Source of the DNA: UBA1181 sp045639525
GTDB taxonomy: Bacteria > Bacteroidota > Bacteroidia > Bacteroidales > Paludibacteraceae
Direction of reading: 5' to 3'
DNA length: 64,000 bases
Assembly (NCBI GenBank): GCA_045639525.1
Contig: JAZUDI010000068.1
Coordinates: forward strand, 1 to 64,000
Shown here: piece after piece, positions 43,401 to 52,044 of the stretch
Numbering within the stretch: the first letter of the stretch is position 1
Layout: every line of letters begins with the position of its first letter
Program-made: the position numbers and the translations under genes
Notes under the pieces: generated by a model
What the model was told of the DNA's origin: nothing
Databases searched by the model: none
The model's input: only the letters and a program-made list of their open reading frames with translations

Positions 43401-43467
43401 CTTCCGCCTTTATACAGCCGATGGATGCGAAGAGCAACGCACCCGTTATCCATTTATCTTTTTTCAT
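40462..43467 (-). CDS. Exported CotH kinase-fold protein with two lamin-tail domains and sorting domain
   Basis: A signal peptide (residues 1-21) leads to a lamin-tail domain (about 22-165, SITEIMTNN, DGFVEFYNSG, LKGWTV). A chitobiase-C-terminal-like strand pair follows at about 195-245 (KIYYTLNGDAPTPETGTLYNGP). The CotH domain spans about 265-660 with RLPIVSLS, LRNGGNGY and the metal-binding-type YDTDFG. A second lamin-tail domain (LNEICASNET, PDWIEIYNGG) is at about 785-890. The end (LPGVYLVKIADKCWKIVVE) looks like a short Por sorting domain. CotH proteins phosphorylate spore coat proteins in Bacillus; the extracellular Bacteroidota versions have no known substrate. It is divergent from the DUF6055-like gene 90 bp away. 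Confidence 0.85.
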   Translation of the reverse strand: MKKDKWITGALLFASIGCIKAEVSITEIMTNNVSTIVSDQYNYDGFVEFYNSGEGVDLKGWTVKNLKEGNLNWQVRMDSTHILPTGYSLLFFGKSETGSRTASKVQPNYVGRVGQKLTTDAGVILFEKDGQEMSLSYPTQYPHLSYCEAGFMAPSPGKENNPFVTVITNRVTAPLFKTGLPGLHENAQTVELACGTEGAKIYYTLNGDAPTPETGTLYNGPIEIEKTTVLRARAYKEEMLFSEILTGSFILPEENFNDCKALGERLPIVSLSANNEDLFSDMLGMYVEGTNGSTKGCYAVPYNFQQDWIRSANFEYILDGKVVDSQEVEIGVYGGCTRIHVAKSLKIKANKRSGKNKMNYSSFFAGRSYKKVKSLALRNGGNGYSYVVPRWRDMFIQHLADGMNLDKQVAQPVSFYLNGTYYGMMILTERTDEDYLYHNYGLDEDEIDLLSVNSAGYHIEVGTKDAYNEMINYASKNYDKADFYDQMEKMMDVDEYVDYQILEQYVGNTDWVSNNTKIWRKRDGGRFRWIVYDTDFGLSKATSVDKDMIQFATSEKGTEPCWTLLKSCLKNEDFRWKFLDQYLDRLENQFTDERIDTKLDSIWNMTKRDMCATIKRSGFLDCPGNPDSYDLEIEKMRTFAKERKGYVVEQLKKEFGLGDDTVQIKTRTVFPNDETPNFSFLLNKRWHNELKYNAWAFSGERMKVEPAVPYGYRIVRWEINNVAVKNEDGSKYLEETLTTKAESGEWKVTIYFEHDPNTLLPANLCLNEICASNETTLDENGEAPDWIEIYNGGDQAVDLAGMILENETKAVRCTIPAGHSETVVPAGGYKLLWADKKAELGPLHLNFKLGATESEKVSLRRYYHDSEVELSSLLYEPHQADESYGRETDGATTLQLFAKCVDDEGNELMTATPLSANGSVRCPNTVGVEKSTMDTCERSLYVQGKQLTILHAKGCEVRLYALTGDCIGTIEPDSDHYHTTLSLPGVYLVKIADKCWKIVVE

Positions 43468-43523
43468 CCTTGTTTTAGCGTTAAAAATATCAACCGCTAA
43501 TTTAGAAATTATTATTTAATATT

Positions 43524-43531
43524 TATCTTTG
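43524..43531 (+). promoter_or_regulatory. Candidate -7 element of the DUF6055-like gene
   Basis: TATCTTTG matches the -7 consensus, 25 bp before the first ATG, in the 90-bp AT-rich gap shared with the divergent CotH gene. Confidence 0.55.
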
Positions 43532-43556
43532 AACCATAATCAAACAACACTTATAG

Positions 43557-45671
43557 ATGACTATTTCCATGAAAACACAAACACGCTCTATTCTAACGTT
43601 CCTATGTTGCCTCCTTCCCGCAACCGTATTAGCTCAAAAGAGCCTCTATATCCCGCGAGAATGGCAAAACAGGACCGACACGTTGATTTATAGCGAAAAT
43701 GATCCGAACAACCAATATACATGGTCCAAAACCCGTTCGAAGGAGAGCGACAACTTCATTGTCTATTGGGATAAATATTATGGCGCGACAAATCCCACAT
43801 ACGCCCCCTCGGCATACAGTGTGAACATAGATGATTTGCTGAAAAAGTGTGAAGGCTTCTATGCCATGAATGTCGGTCAATTGGCCTTCTGCGACGAAAG
43901 CCACTCCAATGTGTCGAAATATAAAATGATGATTCTACTCAACCATACGACCGAATGGGTATGCTACGGAGGCGGTTACGACGATGTCATCGGCGCTCTT
44001 TGGCTCAGCCCAAGTACAAGCAAGCCGGTCGGTCATTCCGTCGGACATGAAGTTGGCCACTCTTTCCAATACCAAGTATATGCAGACCTAAAGGGATATG
44101 CGGGATTCCGTACAGCCATAGGCAATGGATCCACCTTCTGGGAACAGACCGCACAGTGGCAATCCAACCAATCCTATCCCGAACTGAAGTGGGCCCAAAG
44201 CTGGGACCTATTCCAAAACACGCACAACTACGCCATGACGCACGAATGGCATCGTTACCAATCCTATTGGTGGCACTACTATCTTGCGGAGAAATATGGC
44301 ATCGACGCCATCGGAAAACTTTGGCGCTTCAATGCCGGACGAGGAGTAGATCCGAATGAAAGTTGGATGCAAATGATGGGTTGGAATGCGGAGGAACTCT
44401 ATATGGAATATTTCCGATACGCCCTGAAGATGGCCACCATAGATATCGAAACCGCTCGCGACGAGGCGGATCCGTACATTGGAACATACCGCTACGATTA
44501 CATTGCGCTGGGTGGCACCAAATACCAGGTGAGTTATAGCAGTTGCCCCCAAAGCACAGGTTTCAACGTCGTTCAGCTAAATGTACCTAAGGCGGGAGAG
44601 GAGATCCTCGCGGAAATCACTTCGCTCAAGAGCAACGCTCCGCTTGCCAAGGGAGACACCAAGCAATATTTTGATGGTAAGGAGTTCTCGACAGCCAATG
44701 TATCCGCCTATAACAACTTCTCTCAATATTCGTCCCGCGGATTCCATGTCGGATATGTGGCACTTATGGAGGATGGTTCAAGGAGATACCTTTATGATGA
44801 TAAAATATATTGCGCCAATCCAGATGTGAATCAGGAGGCGATTGGGGTGGCGAGTTGCATCATTCCAGAAGGGGTGAAAAGACTCTTTCTGGTCATCTCT
44901 CCCGCACCTTCGACTTACATCCAACATAAATGGGACGAAGAGATTACAAACGATGACCAATGGCCTTATACAGTTGAGTTTAAAGGAACCAATATTTTCG
45001 GGGTGGCGACAATCAACGAAGGGGAAGAGATCCGTGATGTGGAGCTTGCGTACGATGTCTATTTTCCGGCATCATCCAGCAACTACCAAAGCATCAACTT
45101 GAGGGTTGAGGGCGTCGCCGCATCTTATCTTGGCACCGCCTTTCAGATGCAAGCTTCGTCGATAGTAGGCGTGCTTAAAGCGTGGAACAATGCTGGACCC
45201 AACGAGGGAGAGGCTATGTTCTATGCGGTCAATGCCAAAGGGATGATCAGCAACACCGCATCGTCCGCCAATGGATACGGACATTGGTTCTCCGCTAATG
45301 GCGACCGCTGCGACTACGCTTCGGGCTTTGTTTTCAGCGAGTTCGACGCGGGTAGTCTCACCTTTTCGCTGGGCCAATATCCTGGTAAAGTAGCCAACGG
45401 ATCCAACTTTACGATCCGACAGGCGATCAAATATCAGAAGAATGGAAGGACTGCCGTGGCCCGATTCACCTTTCATATCCACATCACCCAGGAGAGAGTG
45501 GGGTACGAGCTGAAAGGGGAGACGACCGCTGTTTCAAATCCATCCTCCGAACCGATTTATCCAATTGCCATCTACACCATTTTCGGAGAAAAAGTCTCTA
45601 CGATGAAACAGGGAATTTATTTGGTGAAGATGAGCGATGGAAGCGTAAGGAAATGTTTCATAGAGAGATAA
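43557..45671 (+). CDS. Secreted DUF6055-like HEXXH protein with DUF4859-like domain
   Basis: A signal peptide ends near residue 26 (VLAQ); translation may start at M1 or M5. The N-terminal 300 residues hold a metallopeptidase-like zinc motif HEVGH at 164-168 in HSVGHEVGHSFQY, with FWEQTAQWQ downstream as a possible third ligand region. I place it with DUF6055. Residues about 480-640 look like DUF4859 (INEGEEIRDVELAYDVYFP, GHWFSANGDRCDYA), a beta-sandwich that may bind carbohydrate. The end (YPIAIYTIFGEKV, GIYLVKMSDGS) is a short sorting-type tail. A peptidase role is suggested by the motif but unproven. Confidence 0.82.
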   Translation: MTISMKTQTRSILTFLCCLLPATVLAQKSLYIPREWQNRTDTLIYSENDPNNQYTWSKTRSKESDNFIVYWDKYYGATNPTYAPSAYSVNIDDLLKKCEGFYAMNVGQLAFCDESHSNVSKYKMMILLNHTTEWVCYGGGYDDVIGALWLSPSTSKPVGHSVGHEVGHSFQYQVYADLKGYAGFRTAIGNGSTFWEQTAQWQSNQSYPELKWAQSWDLFQNTHNYAMTHEWHRYQSYWWHYYLAEKYGIDAIGKLWRFNAGRGVDPNESWMQMMGWNAEELYMEYFRYALKMATIDIETARDEADPYIGTYRYDYIALGGTKYQVSYSSCPQSTGFNVVQLNVPKAGEEILAEITSLKSNAPLAKGDTKQYFDGKEFSTANVSAYNNFSQYSSRGFHVGYVALMEDGSRRYLYDDKIYCANPDVNQEAIGVASCIIPEGVKRLFLVISPAPSTYIQHKWDEEITNDDQWPYTVEFKGTNIFGVATINEGEEIRDVELAYDVYFPASSSNYQSINLRVEGVAASYLGTAFQMQASSIVGVLKAWNNAGPNEGEAMFYAVNAKGMISNTASSANGYGHWFSANGDRCDYASGFVFSEFDAGSLTFSLGQYPGKVANGSNFTIRQAIKYQKNGRTAVARFTFHIHITQERVGYELKGETTAVSNPSSEPIYPIAIYTIFGEKVSTMKQGIYLVKMSDGSVRKCFIER

Positions 45672-45707
45672 TTCACGCATCATTTTTCTTCCTTTAAGTA
45701 GATTATT

Positions 45708-46544
45708 ATGAAGAAAATAGCTCTTTTTATCATCCTTTTGGGAACGACTGTTTTTACTATTGTTGCCAAGGAATACAATGCGATATTATCTCCCAAGTAT
45801 TGGGATTTGCGGCGCATTTACGCGGATTCTCTATGTCGCGACACATGTAGGGATCCGTATGCGGCCAAAGGGTTATATTTTAATGGTTTGTGTGTGACCG
45901 AATATTACACAAACGATAATGCCAGAACCACGCCACATTATCATGTCGGAGATTGTAAGACTTGGTTTTCTGATGATATTGTTAGAAGTGATGAATACAC
46001 GACTTTCGGAGATACCATACGTTTTTGGGATAAATCTTACTTGCTATGGAAAGTAAGCGAAGACACCTTGGTACTGAAAGAGGTACAGAGTCCACATCGC
46101 CTTTATTGCTACCAACTCAGTGAGGATCAAAAATCTCCCATAAAGAATCCAGAGGTCATGCCATATTTGAAAAGACTACAGCAATATATAAAAGTTGAGA
46201 ATATCTTCTTTGAAGGTGAGAATGGACTTGATCAGAAATTTGTGTTATATGACCGCACATTAACAAAGGCAATGAAAATAAAGGTGTTTTTCAAGTTGAA
46301 TTTTCATGACGAGCAACTTGAAGTCACAAATTTTAAGATATATAAAATCAAAATATCTGATGTGGATACGAATGTGTGGAATGATTTGGACGAAGTATCG
46401 TCCAAACAATATGCGGATGAACTATCCAATTGCGTTCATCATATCTCTTTCGTTCCCAAAGATGGCATTGAGACAATCCCTTGGAAAGAATTAAACAAGT
46501 CGTTAGCATTACCAGTTGTATTTAGTGTATTTCCAATTCGATAA
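45708..46544 (+). CDS. Secreted hypothetical protein
   Basis: A signal peptide (residues 1-20, ALFIILLGTTVFTIVAKE) precedes 258 residues without a domain I recognise. The N-terminal third has four cysteines close together (SLCRDTCRD, FNGLC, VGDCKTW). It lies 36 bp after the DUF6055-like gene and may share its transcript, but it has no sorting domain. Confidence 0.75.
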   Translation: MKKIALFIILLGTTVFTIVAKEYNAILSPKYWDLRRIYADSLCRDTCRDPYAAKGLYFNGLCVTEYYTNDNARTTPHYHVGDCKTWFSDDIVRSDEYTTFGDTIRFWDKSYLLWKVSEDTLVLKEVQSPHRLYCYQLSEDQKSPIKNPEVMPYLKRLQQYIKVENIFFEGENGLDQKFVLYDRTLTKAMKIKVFFKLNFHDEQLEVTNFKIYKIKISDVDTNVWNDLDEVSSKQYADELSNCVHHISFVPKDGIETIPWKELNKSLALPVVFSVFPIR

Positions 46545-46730
46545 AAAATATGGAGGAATAGGATATTTGGGAAAGTCAGCCTGCAGGCTGATTTATTGTT
46601 TAAATACATAAGTTGATTCCTGTTATTTCTATTTAACATAATACTAATTATATAACAAAGCAATCTGCCCAAAAGGTAACAGTGCAGACCTCAGTCAAAC
46701 TAAACTGGCGTACCAGTTACATTATAGAAG

Positions 46731-46926
46731 TTATTTTGAAATAAGTAACAACTCCGCTTCCCATTTCTTCATTATAGAATCAGCCTCACATTTAGTAATC
46801 TCTTTTGTCAAATCTTTGAATAGTATTGTTAGTGAGCATTATGTTATTAGATATAAAATTTAGAAATTGATATGCGTACTTGAAATTCGTTTCACCTACA
46901 ACAATATTGATAAATAACAAATATTC
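46731..46926 (-). pseudogene. Possible decayed ORF fragment
   Basis: On the minus strand one frame reads YLLFINIVVGETNFKYAYQF through NNT, and after a shift of frame near 46826 continues as LFKDLTKEITKCEADSIMKK to a stop at 46731. The composition is protein-like on both sides of the shift, but I do not recognise a family and the stretch is short. It lies in the 469-bp gap before the glycosyltransferase gene, which otherwise holds only a palindrome (TCAGCCTGCAGGCTGA at 46576) and the promoter. Confidence 0.3.
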
Positions 46927-46939
46927 CTACAGATTTTTA

Positions 46940-46969
46940 TTTGTTTTAAATTGGAATGTTGTATCTTTG
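46940..46969 (+). promoter_or_regulatory. Promoter of the glycosyltransferase-esterase operon
   Basis: TTTG at 46940-46943 and TATCTTTG at 46962-46969 with an 18-bp gap give a near-ideal Bacteroidota promoter, 44 bp upstream of the ATG. Confidence 0.7.
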
Positions 46970-47013
46970 CAACACTTTTAGGTGTTAAGGTTATTTATAC
47001 TATCAGTTAAGAA

Positions 47014-48132
47014 ATGAAAATACTTTTTGTGATTGATGCCTTTCTGTCACACAGCAACGGCACAAGTATCTCCGCGCAACGTTATGGAGAGACGCTTCGT
47101 TCATTTGGTCATGAAGTGAAAGTATTGACCAATGCGGAGACGCCCTATCCGGATTATATTATTGCATTAAAAGAGGCTAAAACGCCCATTGACGGACTTT
47201 TGCACGCCAACGGTTATCAATTCGCCGCACCTGATGAGAAAATCATCGACACGGCACTGGATTGGTGTGACATCGTACATGTCTTTACACCATTTATGTT
47301 GGGATGCAAAGTGAAAAAAATGGCACTATCCAAAGGGAAACCGATTACAGCCGCCTTCCACGTCCAGGCGGAGAACATCAGTTCAGGATTTCGCGTTGGA
47401 AAGGTGGAATTCATCAACCGCCTGCTTTACCGTCTTCACTATCACACCATGTACAAAGGGATAAAATTGATACATTGTCCGAGTCAAATGATGGCTGACG
47501 AATTGAAGCACTATGGTTTCGACAATGATTTACGGGTGATCAGCAACGGTATTTCTGATGATTTCGTCTATTCTCGTCCCGCGAACGAGGCTAAATTCCC
47601 CGGTAAAATCGTGATTACCATGGTCGGAAGGTTGTCTCCGGAAAAAAGACAGGATCTACTTATCAAGGCAGTGAAATTAAGTAAATACGAAAAGCAGATT
47701 CAACTTCAATTCGCTGGCGTCGGTATTATCGAAAAATATTACCGAAAATTGGGCAAAGAGCTGACCAATGAACCTGTATTCGGATATTACACCCGCGAGG
47801 AGCTGATCGATTTGCTTCACGAGACACATCTCTATGTCCATGCCAGCGATATGGAGAGCGAAGCGATTGGTTGTATTGAGGCATTTGCGACCGGATTGGT
47901 ACCTGTCATCTCCAACAGTCCTCTCTCGGCAACCAAACAATTCGCCTTAGACGAACGCTCGCTGTTCGAGGTAGGAAATCCAGCGTCGTTAAAGGATAAG
48001 ATCGAATACTGGATCGAACATCCAGAAGAGCGCCAAGAGATGGAGGTGAAATATGCGCAGGAGGCGGAGAAATACCGTCTAACCAAGGCAGTACGTCAAT
48101 TTGAGGCAATGTTAAAAGAGGCGATGGCATGA
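47014..48132 (+). CDS. GT4-family glycosyltransferase
   Basis: A GT-B fold enzyme that would move a sugar from a nucleotide donor to a lipid or glycan acceptor in the cytoplasm. The N-terminal half has LSHSNGTSISAQRYGETLRS, and the C-terminal half has MVGRLSPEKRQDLLIKA and the donor-site region ASDMESEAIGCIEAFATGLVPVIS. Its 372 residues are normal. It is coupled to the following esterase gene by a 4-bp overlap (ATGA). Confidence 0.9.
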   Translation: MKILFVIDAFLSHSNGTSISAQRYGETLRSFGHEVKVLTNAETPYPDYIIALKEAKTPIDGLLHANGYQFAAPDEKIIDTALDWCDIVHVFTPFMLGCKVKKMALSKGKPITAAFHVQAENISSGFRVGKVEFINRLLYRLHYHTMYKGIKLIHCPSQMMADELKHYGFDNDLRVISNGISDDFVYSRPANEAKFPGKIVITMVGRLSPEKRQDLLIKAVKLSKYEKQIQLQFAGVGIIEKYYRKLGKELTNEPVFGYYTREELIDLLHETHLYVHASDMESEAIGCIEAFATGLVPVISNSPLSATKQFALDERSLFEVGNPASLKDKIEYWIEHPEERQEMEVKYAQEAEKYRLTKAVRQFEAMLKEAMA

Positions 48133-48935
48133 TAAACAGTAGAACTCTAGCCCTCTTCATCACAATCTGGGCCTCTATGGCCTTCTCATGGGCCGACGGT
48201 AAAATAGACACCATTCGCTTTGTGAACAAAAGAGCGGACAAGCCCCGTTTTTTAACCGTATATACCCCACCCGGCTATAATCCGGAAAAGAGTTACCCAC
48301 TACTCTATTTATTGCATGGCATGCATGGCAATCAGTATTCTTGGGAGAACGAGGGACATATCAGCCATTTAGCGGATAGTCTGATCACCAACGGAATCAT
48401 TGAACCGTTGGTGATCGCCACACCGCTATGTATCGTGAACGATACTATGAGGGCTTACCACCTCCCCACCTATCTGAAAAGTGGTTACGACTTCAATGTG
48501 CATGTCAGAAGAAGGGAGTTCGAGAAAATATTCCCGGAGATCGATGAATATGTCAAGCAGCACTACTCCGTGGATCGTTCAATGATCGCGGGATTGAGCA
48601 GCGGAGGCAGACAGGCGTTGATGCTCAACAAAAAACACCATTTCGAGGTAGTTGGCTTGTTTTCGCCCGTCATCATGCAGTACCACGTTCCAAGGAAAAA
48701 TGTGGGAACAAGCTATTGGATGCGCTGTGGTGCCTACGATATGTTTGTTTTGCGCTCCATAAAGGCGAACCATAAGATGAAACGGAAGAAATTACCGCAC
48801 GATTTTAAGATCACCAGAGGTGGACATGGTTGGAATAGCTGGCGCAGACATATTGAAGAGTTCTTGTTGAGCAACTTTCCAAGCGTTGAAATGGACAAAA
48901 CAAAAAGTTTGGGTGGCGACATTACCGCCAAATAA
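48129..48935 (+). CDS. Secreted esterase (alpha/beta hydrolase, esterase D-like)
   Basis: A signal peptide (residues 1-23) leads to an esterase D/feruloyl-esterase-like hydrolase: LTVYTPPGY, the oxyanion LLHGMHGNQYSW, nucleophile S157 in GLSSGG and catalytic H233 in GGHGWNSWR. It probably removes acyl groups from a glycan or other ester. The C-terminal part around the catalytic histidine is also found as a separate remnant at 51891-51995. It is translationally coupled to the glycosyltransferase gene. Confidence 0.88.
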   Translation: MINSRTLALFITIWASMAFSWADGKIDTIRFVNKRADKPRFLTVYTPPGYNPEKSYPLLYLLHGMHGNQYSWENEGHISHLADSLITNGIIEPLVIATPLCIVNDTMRAYHLPTYLKSGYDFNVHVRRREFEKIFPEIDEYVKQHYSVDRSMIAGLSSGGRQALMLNKKHHFEVVGLFSPVIMQYHVPRKNVGTSYWMRCGAYDMFVLRSIKANHKMKRKKLPHDFKITRGGHGWNSWRRHIEEFLLSNFPSVEMDKTKSLGGDITAK

Positions 48936-48992
48936 GCATTTTTGCTTATTTTTGGACAAAGAAAACAACTGAAGTAATTTTATTAACGTTAA

Positions 48993-49000
48993 TATCTTTG
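48993..49000 (+). promoter_or_regulatory. Candidate -7 element of the nhaC gene
   Basis: TATCTTTG fits the -7 consensus, 11 bp upstream of the ATG at 49012, which would give a very short leader. Confidence 0.45.
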
Positions 49001-49011
49001 TCCTTGATTCA

Positions 49012-50448
49012 ATGAAGCCACATCCTCTCATTAGCCTCATTCCCCTTGCGGTGCTTTTTGTTATGTTGTACATCGCTATCGCGCTCTTCGGAAGCGATGC
49101 TTTGTCAGGTGCAAGTCAACTGGCCCTGCTGATGGCTTCTGGAGTATGTGTTTTGCTCTCTATGATCATCTATCGCACATCATGGACGCAATTCGAGGAG
49201 AGTATCAAAAAGACCATCGGAGACGCCAGTGCCTCCATCATCATTCTTTTGTTGATCGGTACGATCGGAGGAACTTGGATGATCAGTGGCGTGGTACCGA
49301 CAATGATTTATTATGGCCTCCAAATCATGTCGCCCCGCTTCTTCCTCTTCTGTTCTTGCATTATTTGTGCGCTTGTCAGCTTAATGACGGGCAGTTCTTG
49401 GACGACCGTAGCCACCATTGGTGTGGCGCTATTGGGCATCGGAAACGCTTTAGGCATACCTACTCCATGGACGGTGGGGGCTATTATTTCCGGCGGCTAT
49501 TTCGGAGACAAAGTCTCTCCTTTGAGCGACACCACTACCCTTGCCGCCTCCTCCGCGGAGACGGATCTTTTCACCCACATCCGCTTTATGCTACGAACGA
49601 CGGTCCCTACTATGTGCATCACACTAACGATTTTTTTCGTGGCAGGTTTCCGCTACGGTGGTTCCACAGATCTGGTGATCCACGAATACCTCAATGGTCT
49701 GCAACAATCATTTCACATCTCGATATGGACCTTAATGGTACCGTTGTTGACCGCTATTCTCATCGCCAAGAAGACACCTGCCATGATGACACTTTTCGCC
49801 TCTTCATTGATTGCAGCGATCTGTGCGGTGATTCTGCAATCTGACGTGCTTTTAAAGATCGCCGGAAGCCTAAATGGCGATGGAACCGATATTTTAAGAG
49901 GAATCATGATCACCGCCTTCACCGCCACCCATGTGGACACAGGTTTCGCTCCACTCAATGAACTGGTTTCCACCGGAGGAATGGCTGGTATGTTGGATAC
50001 GGTATGGTTGATTCTTTGCGCCATGACCTATGGAGGCGTGATGGTGGCAAGCGGTATGTTGTTTAGCATCACCAGCGTAATCCTGCGTTTTGTCCACCAC
50101 ACATTCGGCTTGGTCGCGGCGACAACTTTTTCGGGCATCTTATTGAACATTGTCACCAGCGACCAATATATCTCCATAATCCTTTCCGCCAGTATGTATA
50201 AGGACGCCTACAAGAAGATGGGACACGAGCCTTGCCTTCTCTCCAGAAGCACGGAAGACTCCGCTACGGTCACATCTCCACTTATACCTTGGACCACATG
50301 TGGCATGACGCAATCCACAATTTTAGGCGTACCCACTCTAGTCTACGCTCCTTTCTGTTTCTTCAATTGGATATCGCCTATCATGACATGTGTGATGGCT
50401 ATTTTTGTAGGAAGAAAACATGACAAGAAAATAAACGAGACAACGTAA
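49012..50448 (+). CDS. nhaC: NhaC-family Na+/H+ antiporter
   Basis: A multi-pass inner-membrane protein with about 12 hydrophobic segments. It carries NhaC-type motifs: LIGTIGGTWMISGVVPTMIYYG, MTGSSWTTVATIGVALLGIG, GGYFGDKVSPLSDTTTLAAS, and the end CLLSRSTEDSATVTSPLIPW. It exchanges sodium for protons to hold ion balance. Its 478 residues are typical. Convergent with the next gene, 39 bp apart. Confidence 0.93.
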   Translation: MKPHPLISLIPLAVLFVMLYIAIALFGSDALSGASQLALLMASGVCVLLSMIIYRTSWTQFEESIKKTIGDASASIIILLLIGTIGGTWMISGVVPTMIYYGLQIMSPRFFLFCSCIICALVSLMTGSSWTTVATIGVALLGIGNALGIPTPWTVGAIISGGYFGDKVSPLSDTTTLAASSAETDLFTHIRFMLRTTVPTMCITLTIFFVAGFRYGGSTDLVIHEYLNGLQQSFHISIWTLMVPLLTAILIAKKTPAMMTLFASSLIAAICAVILQSDVLLKIAGSLNGDGTDILRGIMITAFTATHVDTGFAPLNELVSTGGMAGMLDTVWLILCAMTYGGVMVASGMLFSITSVILRFVHHTFGLVAATTFSGILLNIVTSDQYISIILSASMYKDAYKKMGHEPCLLSRSTEDSATVTSPLIPWTTCGMTQSTILGVPTLVYAPFCFFNWISPIMTCVMAIFVGRKHDKKINETT

Positions 50449-50487
50449 CATATCGTGGGCAGTATATTCTCACAAAAGCACCTTCCC

Positions 50488-51558
50488 TCAAGCCTTCTCC
50501 TGTGGCTCCCTATTTTCCAGCCACTCCTTCGCCGAAGAGAAATTCATCGCCCCACCCTTGACTATTTGATTGACTAAATCCATTTTATAATCCTCAAAGG
50601 CCTGGTTCCGCTCCCTTATAGAACGGAGGAATTGTTGATAGTCCCATGTGGAGAGCATACCGGCCTGCAACAATCTCTTTTTCGCCTGCCGCTCTGCCCT
50701 AAGTGGTTCCATCTCTTGTTCGTGGAGGATTTTGCGCAACTGATATTCATCCCGCAGACGAGTCAATTCGGCAAGGTTATATTGAATATAGAGATCGTGG
50801 ATTTTTTGCTCTTTTTTCGCTATCCTCTCCTCTAATTCCGCCACCTGTTTCTCCAAATTCACAATGCGATAATTGCGCATCACCAAGGTCGCTTTTAAAG
50901 TGCAGAGTTCACTCGCCTCATGGTTTTGCAGTCTCTCATAAACCTCCTGTAAAGTATAGGATTCATAGATCTGCTTCGCCTCATTGTAGCGGCTGTTCAC
51001 CGCTACGAAACTGCTCCAAACCGACCTAAACGGATAGTGGACGATTTGCTTGGTCGAGCCGTCAGCATAGACACAACCACAGCTGTTTCTGCCGCTGAGT
51101 GGACTTCCCGCAATGTAGTAAGTCAACGCCTCCCTTCCCTTCTCATCGTGCATCACATTACAATCGGCGCCGAGCCACCACTCCAAATAGACGCCCAATG
51201 TAGGCGCCTTAAAACCATTGTTGCCGACGTAGGCCAACCCACTGTTGATATCTACGGGGGCAAGAAACATACGGCTGTCTTGCATAATGATGTAGGCATG
51301 GTTGAGGAAGAAGAAGGCGTGGCGCAGGAAGAAATCACGGTTCGACTCCACATCCGGATCCTCGACGCTCTTCGACACCGGTTTCTTTTTTCCGAACGAT
51401 AGATAAACACCCGTCGTATCCAGCTTCATCTTGTTGGATACAATCTTTTCTGGCGGACATGACTTCGGAAAGCAGTCCAACACATTGCCATTCAGCAAAA
51501 CAATCTTGTTCTCTGGGAAACCCGCTTCAGGGCTGTCGCAAACATTCTTAATTTCCAT
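50488..51558 (-). CDS. Unknown protein with C-terminal coiled coil
   Basis: A 356-residue soluble protein. The N-terminal 200 residues contain MFLAPVDINSGLAYVGNNG and a cysteine-rich GRNSCGCVYADGS. Residues about 230-310 form a long charged coiled coil (VNLEKQVAELEERIAKKEQK). The C-terminus has RSIRERNQAFEDYKMDLVNQIV. There is no signal peptide, membrane segment or family that I recognise. It is flanked by convergent nhaC and by the repeat region at 51739. Confidence 0.75.
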   Translation of the reverse strand: MEIKNVCDSPEAGFPENKIVLLNGNVLDCFPKSCPPEKIVSNKMKLDTTGVYLSFGKKKPVSKSVEDPDVESNRDFFLRHAFFFLNHAYIIMQDSRMFLAPVDINSGLAYVGNNGFKAPTLGVYLEWWLGADCNVMHDEKGREALTYYIAGSPLSGRNSCGCVYADGSTKQIVHYPFRSVWSSFVAVNSRYNEAKQIYESYTLQEVYERLQNHEASELCTLKATLVMRNYRIVNLEKQVAELEERIAKKEQKIHDLYIQYNLAELTRLRDEYQLRKILHEQEMEPLRAERQAKKRLLQAGMLSTWDYQQFLRSIRERNQAFEDYKMDLVNQIVKGGAMNFSSAKEWLENREPQEKA

Positions 51559-51738
51559 TTGGAATCATTTTTAATGTTAAACATTCACATCTTCACTTGT
51601 CCACCGTGGCTTTGGCCAGAAGCTCGGTTGGCATCCCTCTGATGCAGAGGTACTCTTGATGCATTTTATCAAGGCCGAAAACTAATATGCGGCGAAATTA
51701 AATTATTTTTATTCACATGCCAAGCAGATTTCAAAAAA

Positions 51739-51779
51739 AGTGTAGAAGGGACGTGTAAAATTTTTCACGTCCCTACACT
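51739..51779 (-). repeat. GTAGGGACGTG-type hairpin, possible terminator
   Basis: AGTGTA..AGGGACGTG pairs with CACGTCCCTACACT with a two-base bulge. Read on the minus strand it ends in a run of T, so it could terminate the paaK fragment next to it. It is of the same general type as the TAGAGACGCG palindrome at 59886. Confidence 0.65.
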
Positions 51780-51797
51780 TCTAATCATTGATACTAT

Positions 51798-51890
51798 TTA
51801 TTGATATACCGTTCTCAAATCCTTCACACGAACTGCCTTGCCCTCGCTTTGTGGCAAAGTGCTCAAAGGCAACAGCTTCACGTACGGCGT
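51798..51890 (-). pseudogene. Remnant of a paaK 3' end
   Basis: The stretch matches the 3' end of paaK (54026-54118) at about 90 percent by eye. It encodes 30 codons, from TPYVKLLPLSTLPQSEGK to the stop after TVYQ. It stops abruptly at 51890, where homology to the esterase end begins on the other strand. No upstream part of paaK is present. Confidence 0.85.
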
Positions 51891-51995
51891 AAATTACCGC
51901 ACGATTTTAAAATCACCAGAGGCGGTCATGGATGGAATAGCTGGCGCAGACATATTGAAGAGTTTCTGGTGCATACTTTCAGCGTGGAAAAATAG
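51891..51995 (+). pseudogene. Remnant of an esterase 3' end
   Basis: The stretch matches codons around the catalytic histidine of the esterase at 48129 (KLPHDFKITRGGHGWNSWRR), with about four mismatches in the first 73 nt. It then diverges to a shorter end (VHTFSVEK). It is joined tail to tail with the paaK remnant. It probably comes from a paralogous esterase, since the final codons differ. Confidence 0.85.
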
Positions 51996-52044
51996 CGTAG
52001 GAGGCATCCGACCAATCATAAAAAATCATACTTTTGGGATTGAT

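Noticed and set aside
51838..52044. Upstream extension of the AraC regulator to 51838
   Set aside because: The extension reads through the paaK and esterase remnants in a frame unrelated to either; the HMA-like domain begins at ATG 52045.
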